DNA from: a virus
Direction: 5' to 3' (one strand)
Length of the DNA stretch: 33,722 nucleotides
IMG/VR virus record: IMGVR_UViG_3300032053_000282
Coordinates: 1-33,722 of that record
In this document: piece after piece, positions 8,287 to 15,617 of the stretch
Position numbering within the stretch: the first letter of the stretch is position 1
Layout: each line of letters starts with the position of its first letter
Position numbers and translations under genes: made by a program
Notes under the pieces: generated by a model
Databases searched by the model: none
What the model was told of the DNA's origin: nothing
The model's input: only the letters and a program-made list of their open reading frames with translations

Positions 8287-9903
8287 CTATCCGAGCGTCG
8301 ATCCGAGTTTGACGCCGTTGACGTAGTAGAAACCTTCGCTTGTCCTGATGTCGTGCGTGAACTGGCTCTGCTCGTTCGACGGCTCCTTCCAGTCGAGTTC
8401 GTCGTGGAACGGATGGCCGTCGGACATGACGACCTCCTTCCCGCTCTTGAAGACGTGACGGAAGAACGTGTGGCCCCTCGGGCGCATCGACTGAGAGACC
8501 TGAAGGACGACGCCCCCCTTGACCTCGTCGCCCGGCTCGATGATGTCCACCGGGAAGGTCCCGCCATCCGACATCTCGATCGGAGTCCCTGCGGGCAAGC
8601 ACATGAGCGCCGCGGCGCCGAGCGTCGCGCCTGCGGGGATGAGCGACCCGAGAAGCCCGGGAGACCCAGGGGACCCGGGGCTTCCGCCCGTCGAGAGCTG
8701 GTAGAGCCGGAAAAGGTCCTCCATCGGCTGGCGGTTCGCCTGCGTCTGTAGGGACCACTCGTTGACCCCCTGCTGCCTTCCGGTGAGCCCCTGCTGGTAG
8801 TTCGCCTGCTGCCGCTGGAGCGCCATGTTCGCCATCTGCGACGCCTGAGCGTCCGTTGCTCCCTGCTGGCGGAATATCTCCTCGGCCTGAGCCGTCTGCT
8901 TCTGCCAGTTGGCGTTCTGCTGCGCCTGCTGCTGCTGCCATCCCATGCCCTGTAGGTACTGGTTCGCGCCGAGCTGCTGCTGCGCCTGCTGCGCGCCGAA
9001 CTGGTTCGACAGGTTCGCGAGCCGGTCTCCCTGATCCCTCTGCTGCATCTGCATCGCGCGCGTCGTGGCGCCGGAGGTGAGCATACCCCTTCGGTTCATG
9101 TCCGCCATGATCTGCTCGCGCTGCAGACCACCGGTCCTCTCCGCCTCTCGGTTCGCCATCGCCATCTGAGGCGTGAAGGCGTCGCCCACCATCTGCTGCG
9201 CGGTCATCCCATTCGTCGGGTCGGTGTACTGCGAGCCCTGAAACTGGTACGGGTTCCGCGCAGCGTACTGCGGGGTCGTCTCCGCGAGGTTCGCCTGCCC
9301 CTGCGCGATGAGGTTCTGTAGGTTCCCCGCCTGCGTGCTGAACGCCGCCCGCTGCTCCGGGGTATACTGCTTCTGCGTCATCTGCTGCTGGAGCTGCGCG
9401 AGCTGGTTCTGCTGCCCCAAGAGTCCGCCCGCGGTCGCGATCGTCGGCTGCAGCTGTCCTTCGAGCTGCTGTCCAGCGGTGAACCGGTTCTGGTTCCAGT
9501 ACGGCTGGGACGACTGCATGATGCCCTGAGTCCTCTGCGCCGCTTCAAGCTGCTGTCGGAGCTGGTCGTCGCCTCCTGAGAGAGTCGTCTGGTATCCGCC
9601 TTGAATGATCTGGCCGGTGCGCGGGTCGCGGGTCATTCCCCCGCCGCCGATCATCCCTCCGCCAGCGCCCATGACTCCGGGGAACTGGAACGTCGGCGTC
9701 TGCTCCTGCCCGCCTCCGGACGCCTGCCACTGCTGCTGGAGCTGCGCGACGCGCTGGTTCTGCGAGTCGAGCATTTCCGGGGTCATGAACTGGCCCATCA
9801 TGTACGAGTTCAGGATGTCGCCCTGGTTCTCCCACCCCGGGCCTCTGAACGGCTGGGGTGATTCAGGTGCGCTCCCGAAAAGTGTCTCGCCCGCTGAGAT
9901 CAT
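8287..9903 (-). CDS. Gln-rich internal virion protein with C-terminal Hint (intein-like) domain
   Basis: A 538-residue protein in two unlike parts. Residues 1 to about 400 are very rich in Gln, Asn, Ala and Met (QQWQASGGGQEQ-type stretches) and mostly helical. A short SPGSPGSPG linker and a hydrophobic stretch follow. From Cys435 to the end there is a Hint domain: CLPAGTPIEMSDG with the catalytic Cys, then VDIIEPGDEV, a block-B-like MSDGHPF with His, and a closing HDIRTSEGFYYVNGVKLGS. Hint domains of Hedgehog and intein type cut the peptide bond before the Cys. Here there is no C-terminal His-Asn and no extein after it, so only N-terminal cleavage would be expected. The start ATG overlaps the stop of the GNAT gene (ATGA). 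The Hint call is confident; the virion role is from context. Confidence 0.8.
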   Translation of the reverse strand: MISAGETLFGSAPESPQPFRGPGWENQGDILNSYMMGQFMTPEMLDSQNQRVAQLQQQWQASGGGQEQTPTFQFPGVMGAGGGMIGGGGMTRDPRTGQIIQGGYQTTLSGGDDQLRQQLEAAQRTQGIMQSSQPYWNQNRFTAGQQLEGQLQPTIATAGGLLGQQNQLAQLQQQMTQKQYTPEQRAAFSTQAGNLQNLIAQGQANLAETTPQYAARNPYQFQGSQYTDPTNGMTAQQMVGDAFTPQMAMANREAERTGGLQREQIMADMNRRGMLTSGATTRAMQMQQRDQGDRLANLSNQFGAQQAQQQLGANQYLQGMGWQQQQAQQNANWQKQTAQAEEIFRQQGATDAQASQMANMALQRQQANYQQGLTGRQQGVNEWSLQTQANRQPMEDLFRLYQLSTGGSPGSPGSPGLLGSLIPAGATLGAAALMCLPAGTPIEMSDGGTFPVDIIEPGDEVKGGVVLQVSQSMRPRGHTFFRHVFKSGKEVVMSDGHPFHDELDWKEPSNEQSQFTHDIRTSEGFYYVNGVKLGSTLG

Positions 9904-10460
9904 GGCGTTTCTCCTGTTTCATGGCCTCGGACTTCGGCCTCGATCGCCTGCTTGTACCGCTTGTTGAACATCCCCTTCGTCATGTAGTACTGCTTCATGT
10001 TGTGGAACTCTCCGTCGATGTAGATGTGGTGCTTGAGGACCCCCTCAAGCTCCCATCCGAACGACTTCGCCGCCTTCTCTGCCGCCAGATTCTCCTCGCG
10101 GATGATCGCGATGACCTTGTAGAAGTTCATGCAGTTCATGATGTGGTAGATCAGGAACTTCCCGGCCTCCTGAACGACACCCTTCTTCTGGTGCTCCTCG
10201 GCGATCATCGTATGCACCTCGCATCTGCGGTTGCGCTCGTCCTTGTTGTGGAGGAGCGCGATCCCGAAGACCTCGGTCGGGGTCGCCGGGTTCACGATCG
10301 CGTAGCACTCCTTCAGCGCCATGCAGTCGTGGATGGAGAAAAGCGGCAGATTGTCAAAGAGCATCCCGTACTTACCGCTGTGATACCACCTGTAGAGCAG
10401 AGGCGCGTGAAGCTGCGGCTCGTACGGTATTATTTTCACTTTGTCATTTGACAGGCGCAT
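9900..10460 (-). CDS. GNAT-like acetyltransferase-fold protein
   Basis: About 186 residues from the ATG at 10460, chosen because AGGGGGC lies just upstream. A longer in-frame reading to 10556 would run through a parS site and into the lysozyme gene. The pattern is that of a GNAT fold: a beta segment near VFGIALLHNKDE, the acetyl-CoA loop region EEHQKKGVVQEAGKFLIYHI, then NFYKVIAIIREENLAAEKAAKSFGWELEG, which is typical of the RimJ/RimL type, and a final HHIYIDGEFHNMKQYYM. The gene lies in the virion block between a lytic transglycosylase and a Hint-domain protein. GNAT genes occur at this position in many podovirus-like genomes, but the substrate is unknown. Confidence 0.75.
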   Translation of the reverse strand: MRLSNDKVKIIPYEPQLHAPLLYRWYHSGKYGMLFDNLPLFSIHDCMALKECYAIVNPATPTEVFGIALLHNKDERNRRCEVHTMIAEEHQKKGVVQEAGKFLIYHIMNCMNFYKVIAIIREENLAAEKAAKSFGWELEGVLKHHIYIDGEFHNMKQYYMTKGMFNKRYKQAIEAEVRGHETGETP

Positions 10461-10482
10461 TATTAGCCCCCTACGGTTGGAA

Positions 10483-10498
10483 TGTTCCACGTGAAACA
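10483..10498. promoter_or_regulatory. parS: parS-like ParB-binding site
   Basis: The 16 bases TGTTCCACGTGAAACA are identical to the parS site described in Bacillus subtilis spo0J and fit the widely conserved consensus TGTTTCACGTGAAACA with one difference. The site lies in the 44-base gap between the lytic transglycosylase stop (10505) and the GNAT start (10460). Known chromosomal ParB proteins load on such sites and spread. This genome encodes a ParB-N-domain protein (23256-23906), but that protein shows no parS-binding HTH domain, so host ParB would be the expected reader. The sequence match is direct; function here is inference. Confidence 0.75.
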
Positions 10499-10504
10499 AT
10501 TTTG

Positions 10505-11017
10505 CTACCCGAGAATCTTTTTGACGTAGTTCCTCGTCTCCGAAATCCGCATCCAAGCGTCGTTCTTCAACCTGCCGGGGCCCGCGTTGTACGCGGCGAG
10601 GGCTCGACGGACGTCGCCGCCAGTCAGGCCCATGAGCTTCGACAAGTACTTCGCCCCGCTAAATATCTGGTCCCTCGGGGTAGCCACCGACAGACCCTCG
10701 GATCTCGCGGTCGCTGGCATGATCTGCGTCAGTCCGTAGGCGCCGACGGGCGATCTGGCGTTCGGGTTCCCGCCGGACTCCGCGTTGATGAGGTTCGCGA
10801 GCACCGACGGGCTGACCCCGTACCTCTGGGCCGCATCTCGGATGTCCGAGCCCCATCGCGCCATCACGCTCTGGTTCCCCTTCACGGGGTGCCCGAGCGC
10901 GGCGGAGCCGTGCTGAAGGTTCATGATGTGGCCCCGCAGGTCGGAGAGCGCGTTGCGAAGGTTCGCGACCCACTTCTGAGCAGCCGCCGGGAGCTTGATT
11001 GTCGGGTCCATTGCCAT
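10505..11017 (-). CDS. Virion lytic transglycosylase (SLT domain)
   Basis: A 170-residue protein with a soluble-lytic-transglycosylase domain over residues about 55-170. The catalytic Glu80 is in LINAESGGNPNARSP, followed by GAYGLTQIMPATA (92-104) and AAYNAGPG (141-148), the classical family motifs. Such enzymes cut the glycan strands of peptidoglycan, leaving anhydro-muramic ends. In phage virions they locally open the cell wall during DNA entry. There is no signal peptide, and it sits in the tail/ejection block rather than the lysis block, so a virion-associated role is more likely than lysis. Confidence 0.9.
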   Translation of the reverse strand: MAMDPTIKLPAAAQKWVANLRNALSDLRGHIMNLQHGSAALGHPVKGNQSVMARWGSDIRDAAQRYGVSPSVLANLINAESGGNPNARSPVGAYGLTQIMPATARSEGLSVATPRDQIFSGAKYLSKLMGLTGGDVRRALAAYNAGPGRLKNDAWMRISETRNYVKKILG

Positions 11018-11021
11018 GTCG

Positions 11022-11516
11022 TCACCAGATGAAGAGGTTCGTGCCGTCAGAGTAGAGCCGGAGCTCGCCGTAGTCCTCGGCGATGTCGACGCTCGCGTGC
11101 CCGTCGATCGTCTCCGCGCCCTCGCCCTGCACCGTGATCGGGAAAGTTCCCGCCCTTCCGAACTCGTCCTTCACGAAGACGACGAACGTCCCGGCCGCGA
11201 TGAGCGCGGACGGAATCTTGATCGTCCTCGCCGCGGAGGTGTCGGTCACCCCGATGATGAACTCCTTGACTCCCGTGGTGTTGCTCGCCGCGTACGCCCC
11301 TCGAAGGAAGGCCACCCCGCCCTCGAACTCGTGCTTCCCGGTCCACGTATAGTCGTCCGCGAGGTCCACGTTCGCCGCGTCGATGTTCCCGTTCTGGAGC
11401 GTGTAGAGCCGCGAGATGCGGAGGTTGACCTCCGTGGCGTTCGCGACCGTCCCGTTCGTGAAGGTGTAGGGGTCTGTCTGGACCGCCCCGGCTGAAATCA
11501 TGCCTGCTGAAATCAT
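11022..11516 (-). CDS. ETIDG-motif virion protein (paralogue 2)
   Basis: A 164-residue beta-rich protein. The C-terminal 75 residues carry ITVQGEGAETIDGHASVDI and SDGTNLF, the block shared with 11524-11931 and 1753-2076. The N-terminus begins with a near-perfect 15-base tandem duplication giving MISAG twice, so the ATG at 11516 and the one 15 bases downstream both look usable. The first has GAGG upstream. It lies between the lytic transglycosylase and its sister gene, next to the tail nozzle gene. Probably a small tail or head-decoration component. Confidence 0.7.
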   Translation of the reverse strand: MISAGMISAGAVQTDPYTFTNGTVANATEVNLRISRLYTLQNGNIDAANVDLADDYTWTGKHEFEGGVAFLRGAYAASNTTGVKEFIIGVTDTSAARTIKIPSALIAAGTFVVFVKDEFGRAGTFPITVQGEGAETIDGHASVDIAEDYGELRLYSDGTNLFIW

Positions 11517-11523
11517 GGCTGCC

Positions 11524-11931
11524 TCACTCTATCGTGTAAAGGTTTGAGCCGTCCGACCTCAGCCGCAGGGCCCCGTAGTTCGCCGCGATCGTCGCAGTCG
11601 CCACACCGTCGATCGTCTCCGCGCCCTCGGTGGCGACGGTGATGTTGTTCGCCAGCGCACCGCCGGACTCGTCCGAGACCGTGATCTCGTTGTCAACCTT
11701 CGCGATGAACGCGCTCGCGATCGTCACCGTCCTCGGGGCCGCCGTGTCCGTCACCGCGACATTGAAGTCGTCGGCCGTCGTCTGATAGCTGATCCCGGTC
11801 CTCCGGACGACCTTCCGCTTCTCGTACTCGGAGAGCAGCCGGTAGGCGTCCGTCAGCCAGAGCGTGAGCCGCTGGGAGTAGTCCAGCATCTCCGGCATCC
11901 CGTTCGGCTGTATCGGCGGCCTCGGTAGCAT
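11524..11931 (-). CDS. ETIDG-motif virion protein (paralogue 3)
   Basis: A 135-residue protein. The N-terminal 45 residues are a Pro-rich leader and a helix (YSQRLTLWLTDAYRLLSEYEKRKVV). Residues about 50-135 are the beta domain with NITVATEGAETIDGVAT and a final RLRSDGSNLYTI. It is clearly related to the next gene downstream and to 1753-2076. Its ATG at 11931 follows the propeller gene's stop by one base, so it is translationally linked to the tail tube/nozzle genes. Confidence 0.7.
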   Translation of the reverse strand: MLPRPPIQPNGMPEMLDYSQRLTLWLTDAYRLLSEYEKRKVVRRTGISYQTTADDFNVAVTDTAAPRTVTIASAFIAKVDNEITVSDESGGALANNITVATEGAETIDGVATATIAANYGALRLRSDGSNLYTIE

Positions 11932-11932
11932 A

Positions 11933-13507
11933 TCACTCCACGTACTCGGGCTGCTGCCCGAGGTTCGTCGCGCCCATGATGACGTCCTCGATCCGCATCG
12001 CCTCTGCCGGGGTCGAGTGCGCGAGCTGCAGGAGGAAGTACCTCCCGGAGACCGCGTCCTCCCCGAACGAAGGCGTCAGCTCGACGCGCGTGTATTTCGT
12101 CTCCGGCTCGCTCCAGAGTCCGGTGCCCCAGACCATCGCACCCCAGAGGGACCCCCCGGTCGGGATGACCGCCACCCCGGCTGCGCTGTTGCCGCTCGTC
12201 GTCACCGTGACCGACAGGTGCGTCTCGGAGCTCTGCGTCGTCACGACCGCGAGCTCGGTCAGGAGCTTCACGGACGACGGGTCGCCCATGTCGAGCTTCC
12301 CGGACTGCCACTTCGCGTCGATCGTCAGCGACCCCTCGTCGTCGAGGCCGTAGTCCTGCCGGAAGACGTTCCCGTCGTAGTCGGCCGTCACGAGAATCTG
12401 CTGCGCCGTCGCCGTCTCGAATATCGCCATGCAGTTCGCGTCGATCCCGAGGTGGTAGAGGTTCGTCGAGAGCGGCTGCCCGTCGTCCGAGGTGTAGGTG
12501 TCGTTGAAGTAGTCGTAGGCCATGATCTGGTCGTGCGCCGTCCCGGCCCCGTAGGTCATCGTGAGCCAGTACTGCTTCAGCGGCCGGTAGTTCGCGCTCC
12601 CGCACTTCGACAGGCGGGTCTTGTTCATCTTGTCGTAGAGCGGCTTCGCCGGGTCCCCGAGCGGGATGAGGTTCTTCGACCCGTTGAACCCCTTGAGCTG
12701 CCCCTCCTTCGACAGGAAGACGAGGATGTTCCCGTACCTGCGGCTCTCCACCTCCTGAATCGAGTACCCGCTGGCGCACCCGTCCCCGGAGACGATGAGC
12801 TGCGACGAGTAGTCGGCGTAGGAGGAGCCGGAGATCATGAATATCGAGGACGGCTTCATCACGATGATCCGGTCGGCGTAGCGCGCGACCCCGGTGATGT
12901 CCTCCCCGTCCCCGCGGAACCGCTGCAAGTCCCAGGCGACGTCCCACGTCTCGCAGTCGAAATAGTCGCTGATGTAGATGATGTCGTCGACCGCGACCCA
13001 GAGGCGGTTCATGTGGACGACAGGGAACCTGAAGTCGCCGGGGGTCGCGGCGAGCGCAGCGGCGTTGGCCGCACCTCCGAGCCATTTGAACGGGGTGTCC
13101 TGCTCCGGGCAGATGATGAAGCACTCGTTGCCGCCGTTGTCGAAGAACGTCGCGAAGGAGACGAGGTTGTCCGCGTCGTCCGTGACCGTCACCGCGCCCG
13201 TGAGGTCGGTCCACGAGTTCGTCAGCTTCTTGAAGGCGTCCCCGCCGACCCCGACCTGATACCGGGTGCCGCCGATGATCCCGCTGTAGAGCCCGGCGAT
13301 CGTCTTCGCCGTGGCGTCCGTCTTGTCCTTGAAGAGGTTCGTCGAGATCGACGCCGACCCGCCGCGCTGCATGAGCGCGTCGTTCGTGATGTTCACGTTC
13401 TGCAGGGCGGACGCCTCCATCTGCCCGATCGAGGTGTCGGACTTCATGAGGTTCAGCCCCAGAAACTTCGGGAGCCGCAGGTTCGCGCTGTTGATCTCCT
13501 GTCCCAT
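11933..13507 (-). CDS. Tail nozzle/tubular tail protein, beta-propeller type
   Basis: A 524-residue beta-rich protein whose middle has regularly spaced propeller-like strands: RFPVVHMNRLWVAVDDIIYISD, then TGVARYADRIIVMKPSSIFMI, NILVFLSKEGQLKGF and QYWLTMTYG. This repeating 'value, label, display' pattern is typical of podoviral nozzle or stopper proteins (T7 gp12 and P22 gp10 analogues), which close the portal channel. The N-terminus SANLRLPKFLGLN with SALQNVNI is also typical. It starts immediately after the adaptor gene stop (TAG then ATG). Function is inferred from pattern and order; no named family was verified. Confidence 0.75.
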   Translation of the reverse strand: MGQEINSANLRLPKFLGLNLMKSDTSIGQMEASALQNVNITNDALMQRGGSASISTNLFKDKTDATAKTIAGLYSGIIGGTRYQVGVGGDAFKKLTNSWTDLTGAVTVTDDADNLVSFATFFDNGGNECFIICPEQDTPFKWLGGAANAAALAATPGDFRFPVVHMNRLWVAVDDIIYISDYFDCETWDVAWDLQRFRGDGEDITGVARYADRIIVMKPSSIFMISGSSYADYSSQLIVSGDGCASGYSIQEVESRRYGNILVFLSKEGQLKGFNGSKNLIPLGDPAKPLYDKMNKTRLSKCGSANYRPLKQYWLTMTYGAGTAHDQIMAYDYFNDTYTSDDGQPLSTNLYHLGIDANCMAIFETATAQQILVTADYDGNVFRQDYGLDDEGSLTIDAKWQSGKLDMGDPSSVKLLTELAVVTTQSSETHLSVTVTTSGNSAAGVAVIPTGGSLWGAMVWGTGLWSEPETKYTRVELTPSFGEDAVSGRYFLLQLAHSTPAEAMRIEDVIMGATNLGQQPEYVE

Positions 13508-14455
13508 CTAGGTGTCGTCCCTCGGGTACATCCCCGGAAGCTGCGCCAGCGGCAGCTGGTTCGGGCGGAAAGAGTTCATCGCGAACACCCCGGTCGGCTG
13601 GTAGTCGTCCGCGATCATGTCGTTGACCCTCGCGGCGAACTCCATCGCCACGGCCTGCGTCATCGTCGGGTTGTTCAGGTGCTTGAAGCACTGCCATTTC
13701 GCGTAGAGCTCCGGGACGTCGTGGTACTGCTCCGGTATAAGCGAGATGTCGTGGTCGTCCGAGAGCGTCGGGAGCTTCATCGTGAAGTCGTAGCAGAGCG
13801 AGTCGACCGCGTCCGGGATGTTGAAGAGCGCGATGATCGGGTGCTGAACCGACCGGTCCCTCGGGGCGATCTTGACGAGGACCGTCGCGCCCGCGGAGAC
13901 CGAGATCGTCCCGATGCTCGTCGTCGCCTTCGAGAGCGAGAGGACCTTCGAGACGGAGGTCGAGGTCGATACGACGGTCAGGCCGTTCGTCGTGACCTCC
14001 TCCGTGAAGAGGATGCCCGCGGAGTCGAGCCCCTGAACCGTCACGATGACGGCCGTGTCGGACGCCGACGTGGAGACGAGGTCGAGCACGGACGCGGTCG
14101 TCGGCTGCGTCAGGACGGGCGAGAATCCGACGAGCCGGTAGAGGTACGGGCTCCCCGTGGACGGGCCCGGCTCGTACCTGCGGAACTCCATCTCGGTCAT
14201 GCCGCTGATGAACGTCTGGTCGGTCGGGTTGTAGATGATGATGAGCTTCGAGGTGTCGACGAGCGGGGAGAGCGCGTAGAACTCCTGCGACGCGACGGTC
14301 GCGAGGGTCCACTTGTACTGCCGGAGCCAGGAGAACCGATGCTTCGACGCGACGACCTTCTGCCCGCGGTCGAGCCACCGGCGGATGATCCCGTCGATGT
14401 TCGTGACGGGGTGGCACTCGGCCTTCACGTTCTTCACCATCTCGGCGACGTTCAT
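13508..14455 (-). CDS. Head-tail adaptor (T7 gp11-like position)
   Basis: A 315-residue protein. It starts with a helical segment containing RRWLDRGQKVVASKHRFSWL and then ATVASQEFYALSPLVDTSKL, a pattern common in podoviral adaptor proteins that bind below the portal. A beta-rich insertion rich in Ser, Thr and Val (about 125-215) and a helical C-terminus (YAKWQCFKHLNNPTMTQAVA) follow. A good Shine-Dalgarno (AAGGGGGAAG) precedes the ATG. It sits directly before the nozzle gene, the usual adaptor-nozzle pairing. Confidence 0.7.
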   Translation of the reverse strand: MNVAEMVKNVKAECHPVTNIDGIIRRWLDRGQKVVASKHRFSWLRQYKWTLATVASQEFYALSPLVDTSKLIIIYNPTDQTFISGMTEMEFRRYEPGPSTGSPYLYRLVGFSPVLTQPTTASVLDLVSTSASDTAVIVTVQGLDSAGILFTEEVTTNGLTVVSTSTSVSKVLSLSKATTSIGTISVSAGATVLVKIAPRDRSVQHPIIALFNIPDAVDSLCYDFTMKLPTLSDDHDISLIPEQYHDVPELYAKWQCFKHLNNPTMTQAVAMEFAARVNDMIADDYQPTGVFAMNSFRPNQLPLAQLPGMYPRDDT

Positions 14456-14464
14456 GCTTCCCCC

Positions 14465-14707
14465 TTACAGCTGCTCCACCTTGTGCGCCTTCCCGACGTG
14501 CGTCTGCATCCCGCGCTCCGTCTTGCACTCGAACCCGCAGACGTTGCACTTGAACCCCGTGGGGCTCTCCTCCGGCGGGGGCGGCGCGACGACCGGCTCC
14601 TCCGGCTGCTCGTCCGCGTCGTGGTAGAAGTCCCTCCGGTCCTTCGGAGGGCGGTCGAGGTTCTCCCGCGTGAAGTCCGGAATCTTGTTGCCGTTCTTGT
14701 ACGACAT
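14465..14707 (-). CDS. Small protein with C2H2 zinc finger
   Basis: An 80-residue protein with a charged N-terminus, a Pro/Glu-rich linker (34-50) and one zinc finger. Cys54, Cys57, His70 and His75 are spaced C-x2-C-x12-H-x4-H, the canonical C2H2 spacing, in FKCNVCGFECKTERGMQTH. It has a Shine-Dalgarno sequence (GGGAGGTC) and lies between the capsid-associated gene and the tail adaptor. Classical C2H2 fingers are uncommon in bacteria but known in some phages and in the Ros/MucR group. It may bind nucleic acid or bridge proteins in the neck; the function is unknown. Confidence 0.75.
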   Translation of the reverse strand: MSYKNGNKIPDFTRENLDRPPKDRRDFYHDADEQPEEPVVAPPPPEESPTGFKCNVCGFECKTERGMQTHVGKAHKVEQL

Positions 14708-14731
14708 GGCGACCTCCCGTTAATAGGGTTG

Positions 14732-14756
14732 AAAAGCGGGGCGACCGAAGTCGCCC
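14732..14756 (-). terminator. Intrinsic-terminator-like hairpin behind the capsid genes
   Basis: On the minus strand a perfect 7-bp stem GGGCGAC/GTCGCCC closes a TTCG tetraloop (14739-14756) and is followed, after C-G-C, by TTTT (14732-14735). It lies in the 64-base gap between the capsid-associated gene and the zinc-finger gene. The T run is short, so partial termination that lowers expression of the neck genes relative to capsid is likely. A stabilising 3' end for capsid mRNA is an alternative. Confidence 0.65.
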
Positions 14757-14771
14757 TGCCCTTTAACCCGA

Positions 14772-15551
14772 CTATGCCGAGATCATCGGCGAACCCGCGA
14801 CACCCGTCTGGATGTGGCAGAGGTTCGTCCTGCCGACCTGATCCGTCGTGATCGACGTGCAGGGCAGCGAACCGACGAGGATGGACCGGCTGGACGTCGA
14901 GCTGACCGTCGCCAGACCACCGGAGCCCGTGATGATTCCCTTCGGCCCCGTCACGACCGTGCCAGCTGCCACGAAGTTCGCGAAGGGGTTCCAGCCGTAG
15001 AACTGCACCCAGCCGTAGTAGTAGATGGTCTGCGTCGCCATCGCCACGCCGCGGCAGAGCAGCGACTCGTCGCCCGCGCCAGCCGCAGAGACGCGGTGGG
15101 GCAGGATGACCTCGAAGTCGTCGCCCGAGGAGGGTGCAACGCTCCAAGCGTCGTCCGGGTTGAGATACAGCACCCCGGTCGTGTTGGAGATGATGCGCGC
15201 CGTCTCGCCTTCGGGCGCGGCACCGGCAGCGCCGGTGTCGTCCTTGCAGCGGACGAGGCAGTCCTTCAGGATGTCTGCCGTGAAGGTTCCGGCGAGGACG
15301 ACCGTCGTGGTCGAAGTGCCGGTCGCGTTTGCCACCGCGATGTTCGCAATCTGCGTGTTCCACGAGCCCTTCACTGCGGCGTCGTGGAAGCGCACGTACT
15401 CGAAGCCCCTGAGTCCCCAGATCGGGTGAACGTCCCACCGAGCCGAGCCGAGGATTTCCTGCGCGACTGCGTCGGAGGCATCGAGGTCAGTCGCCCAAGC
15501 CAGACGGCCGTTGCCGTTCGCGGCGAGGGATGCTGCTGATGCGATAGTCAT
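14772..15551 (-). CDS. Capsid-associated (decoration-type) protein candidate
   Basis: A 259-residue protein directly after the major capsid gene, with an AAGGAGGACAG Shine-Dalgarno. It is rich in Gly, Ala, Thr, Val and Ser, with beta-type segments such as TSTTTVVLAGTFTADIL and TIYYYGWVQFYGWNPFANFV. There is no signal peptide or enzyme motif. Gene order (scaffold, major capsid, this gene, neck) is where podovirus-like genomes often encode a decoration or head-fibre protein. Family not recognised. Confidence 0.6.
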   Translation of the reverse strand: MTIASAASLAANGNGRLAWATDLDASDAVAQEILGSARWDVHPIWGLRGFEYVRFHDAAVKGSWNTQIANIAVANATGTSTTTVVLAGTFTADILKDCLVRCKDDTGAAGAAPEGETARIISNTTGVLYLNPDDAWSVAPSSGDDFEVILPHRVSAAGAGDESLLCRGVAMATQTIYYYGWVQFYGWNPFANFVAAGTVVTGPKGIITGSGGLATVSSTSSRSILVGSLPCTSITTDQVGRTNLCHIQTGVAGSPMISA

Positions 15552-15617
15552 GACTGTCCTCCTTGATGATGAAAGCCCAGCGCACCATTGCGCTCAGGGC
15601 GAAATGCCCTCCGGCGC
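15552..15617 (-). other. Double hairpin in the capsid-decoration gap
   Basis: Two adjacent perfect hairpins lie between the major capsid stop and the next gene. One is AGGGC/GCCCT with a 5-base loop (15596-15610). The other is AGCGCA/TGCGCT with a 4-base loop (15579-15594), followed on the minus strand by GGGCTTTC. With only three T residues they are weak terminators at most. They could protect the capsid mRNA 3' end or tune downstream expression. Confidence 0.45.

Noticed and set aside
9900-10556. Longer 218-residue form of the GNAT protein
   Set aside because: The extension would overlap the transglycosylase gene and translate the parS site; the ATG at 10460 has a good ribosome site.
11853-14549. 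An 898-codon minus-strand frame across adaptor, nozzle and ETIDG genes
   Set aside because: Overlaps three well-supported genes in another frame and has Arg/Gly/Asp/His-rich composition typical of frame shadows in GC-rich DNA.
12017-14851. A 944-codon open frame on the plus strand
   Set aside because: It is antisense to the adaptor and nozzle genes, is extremely Arg/Val/Asp-rich, and has no ribosome site; a GC-rich shadow frame.
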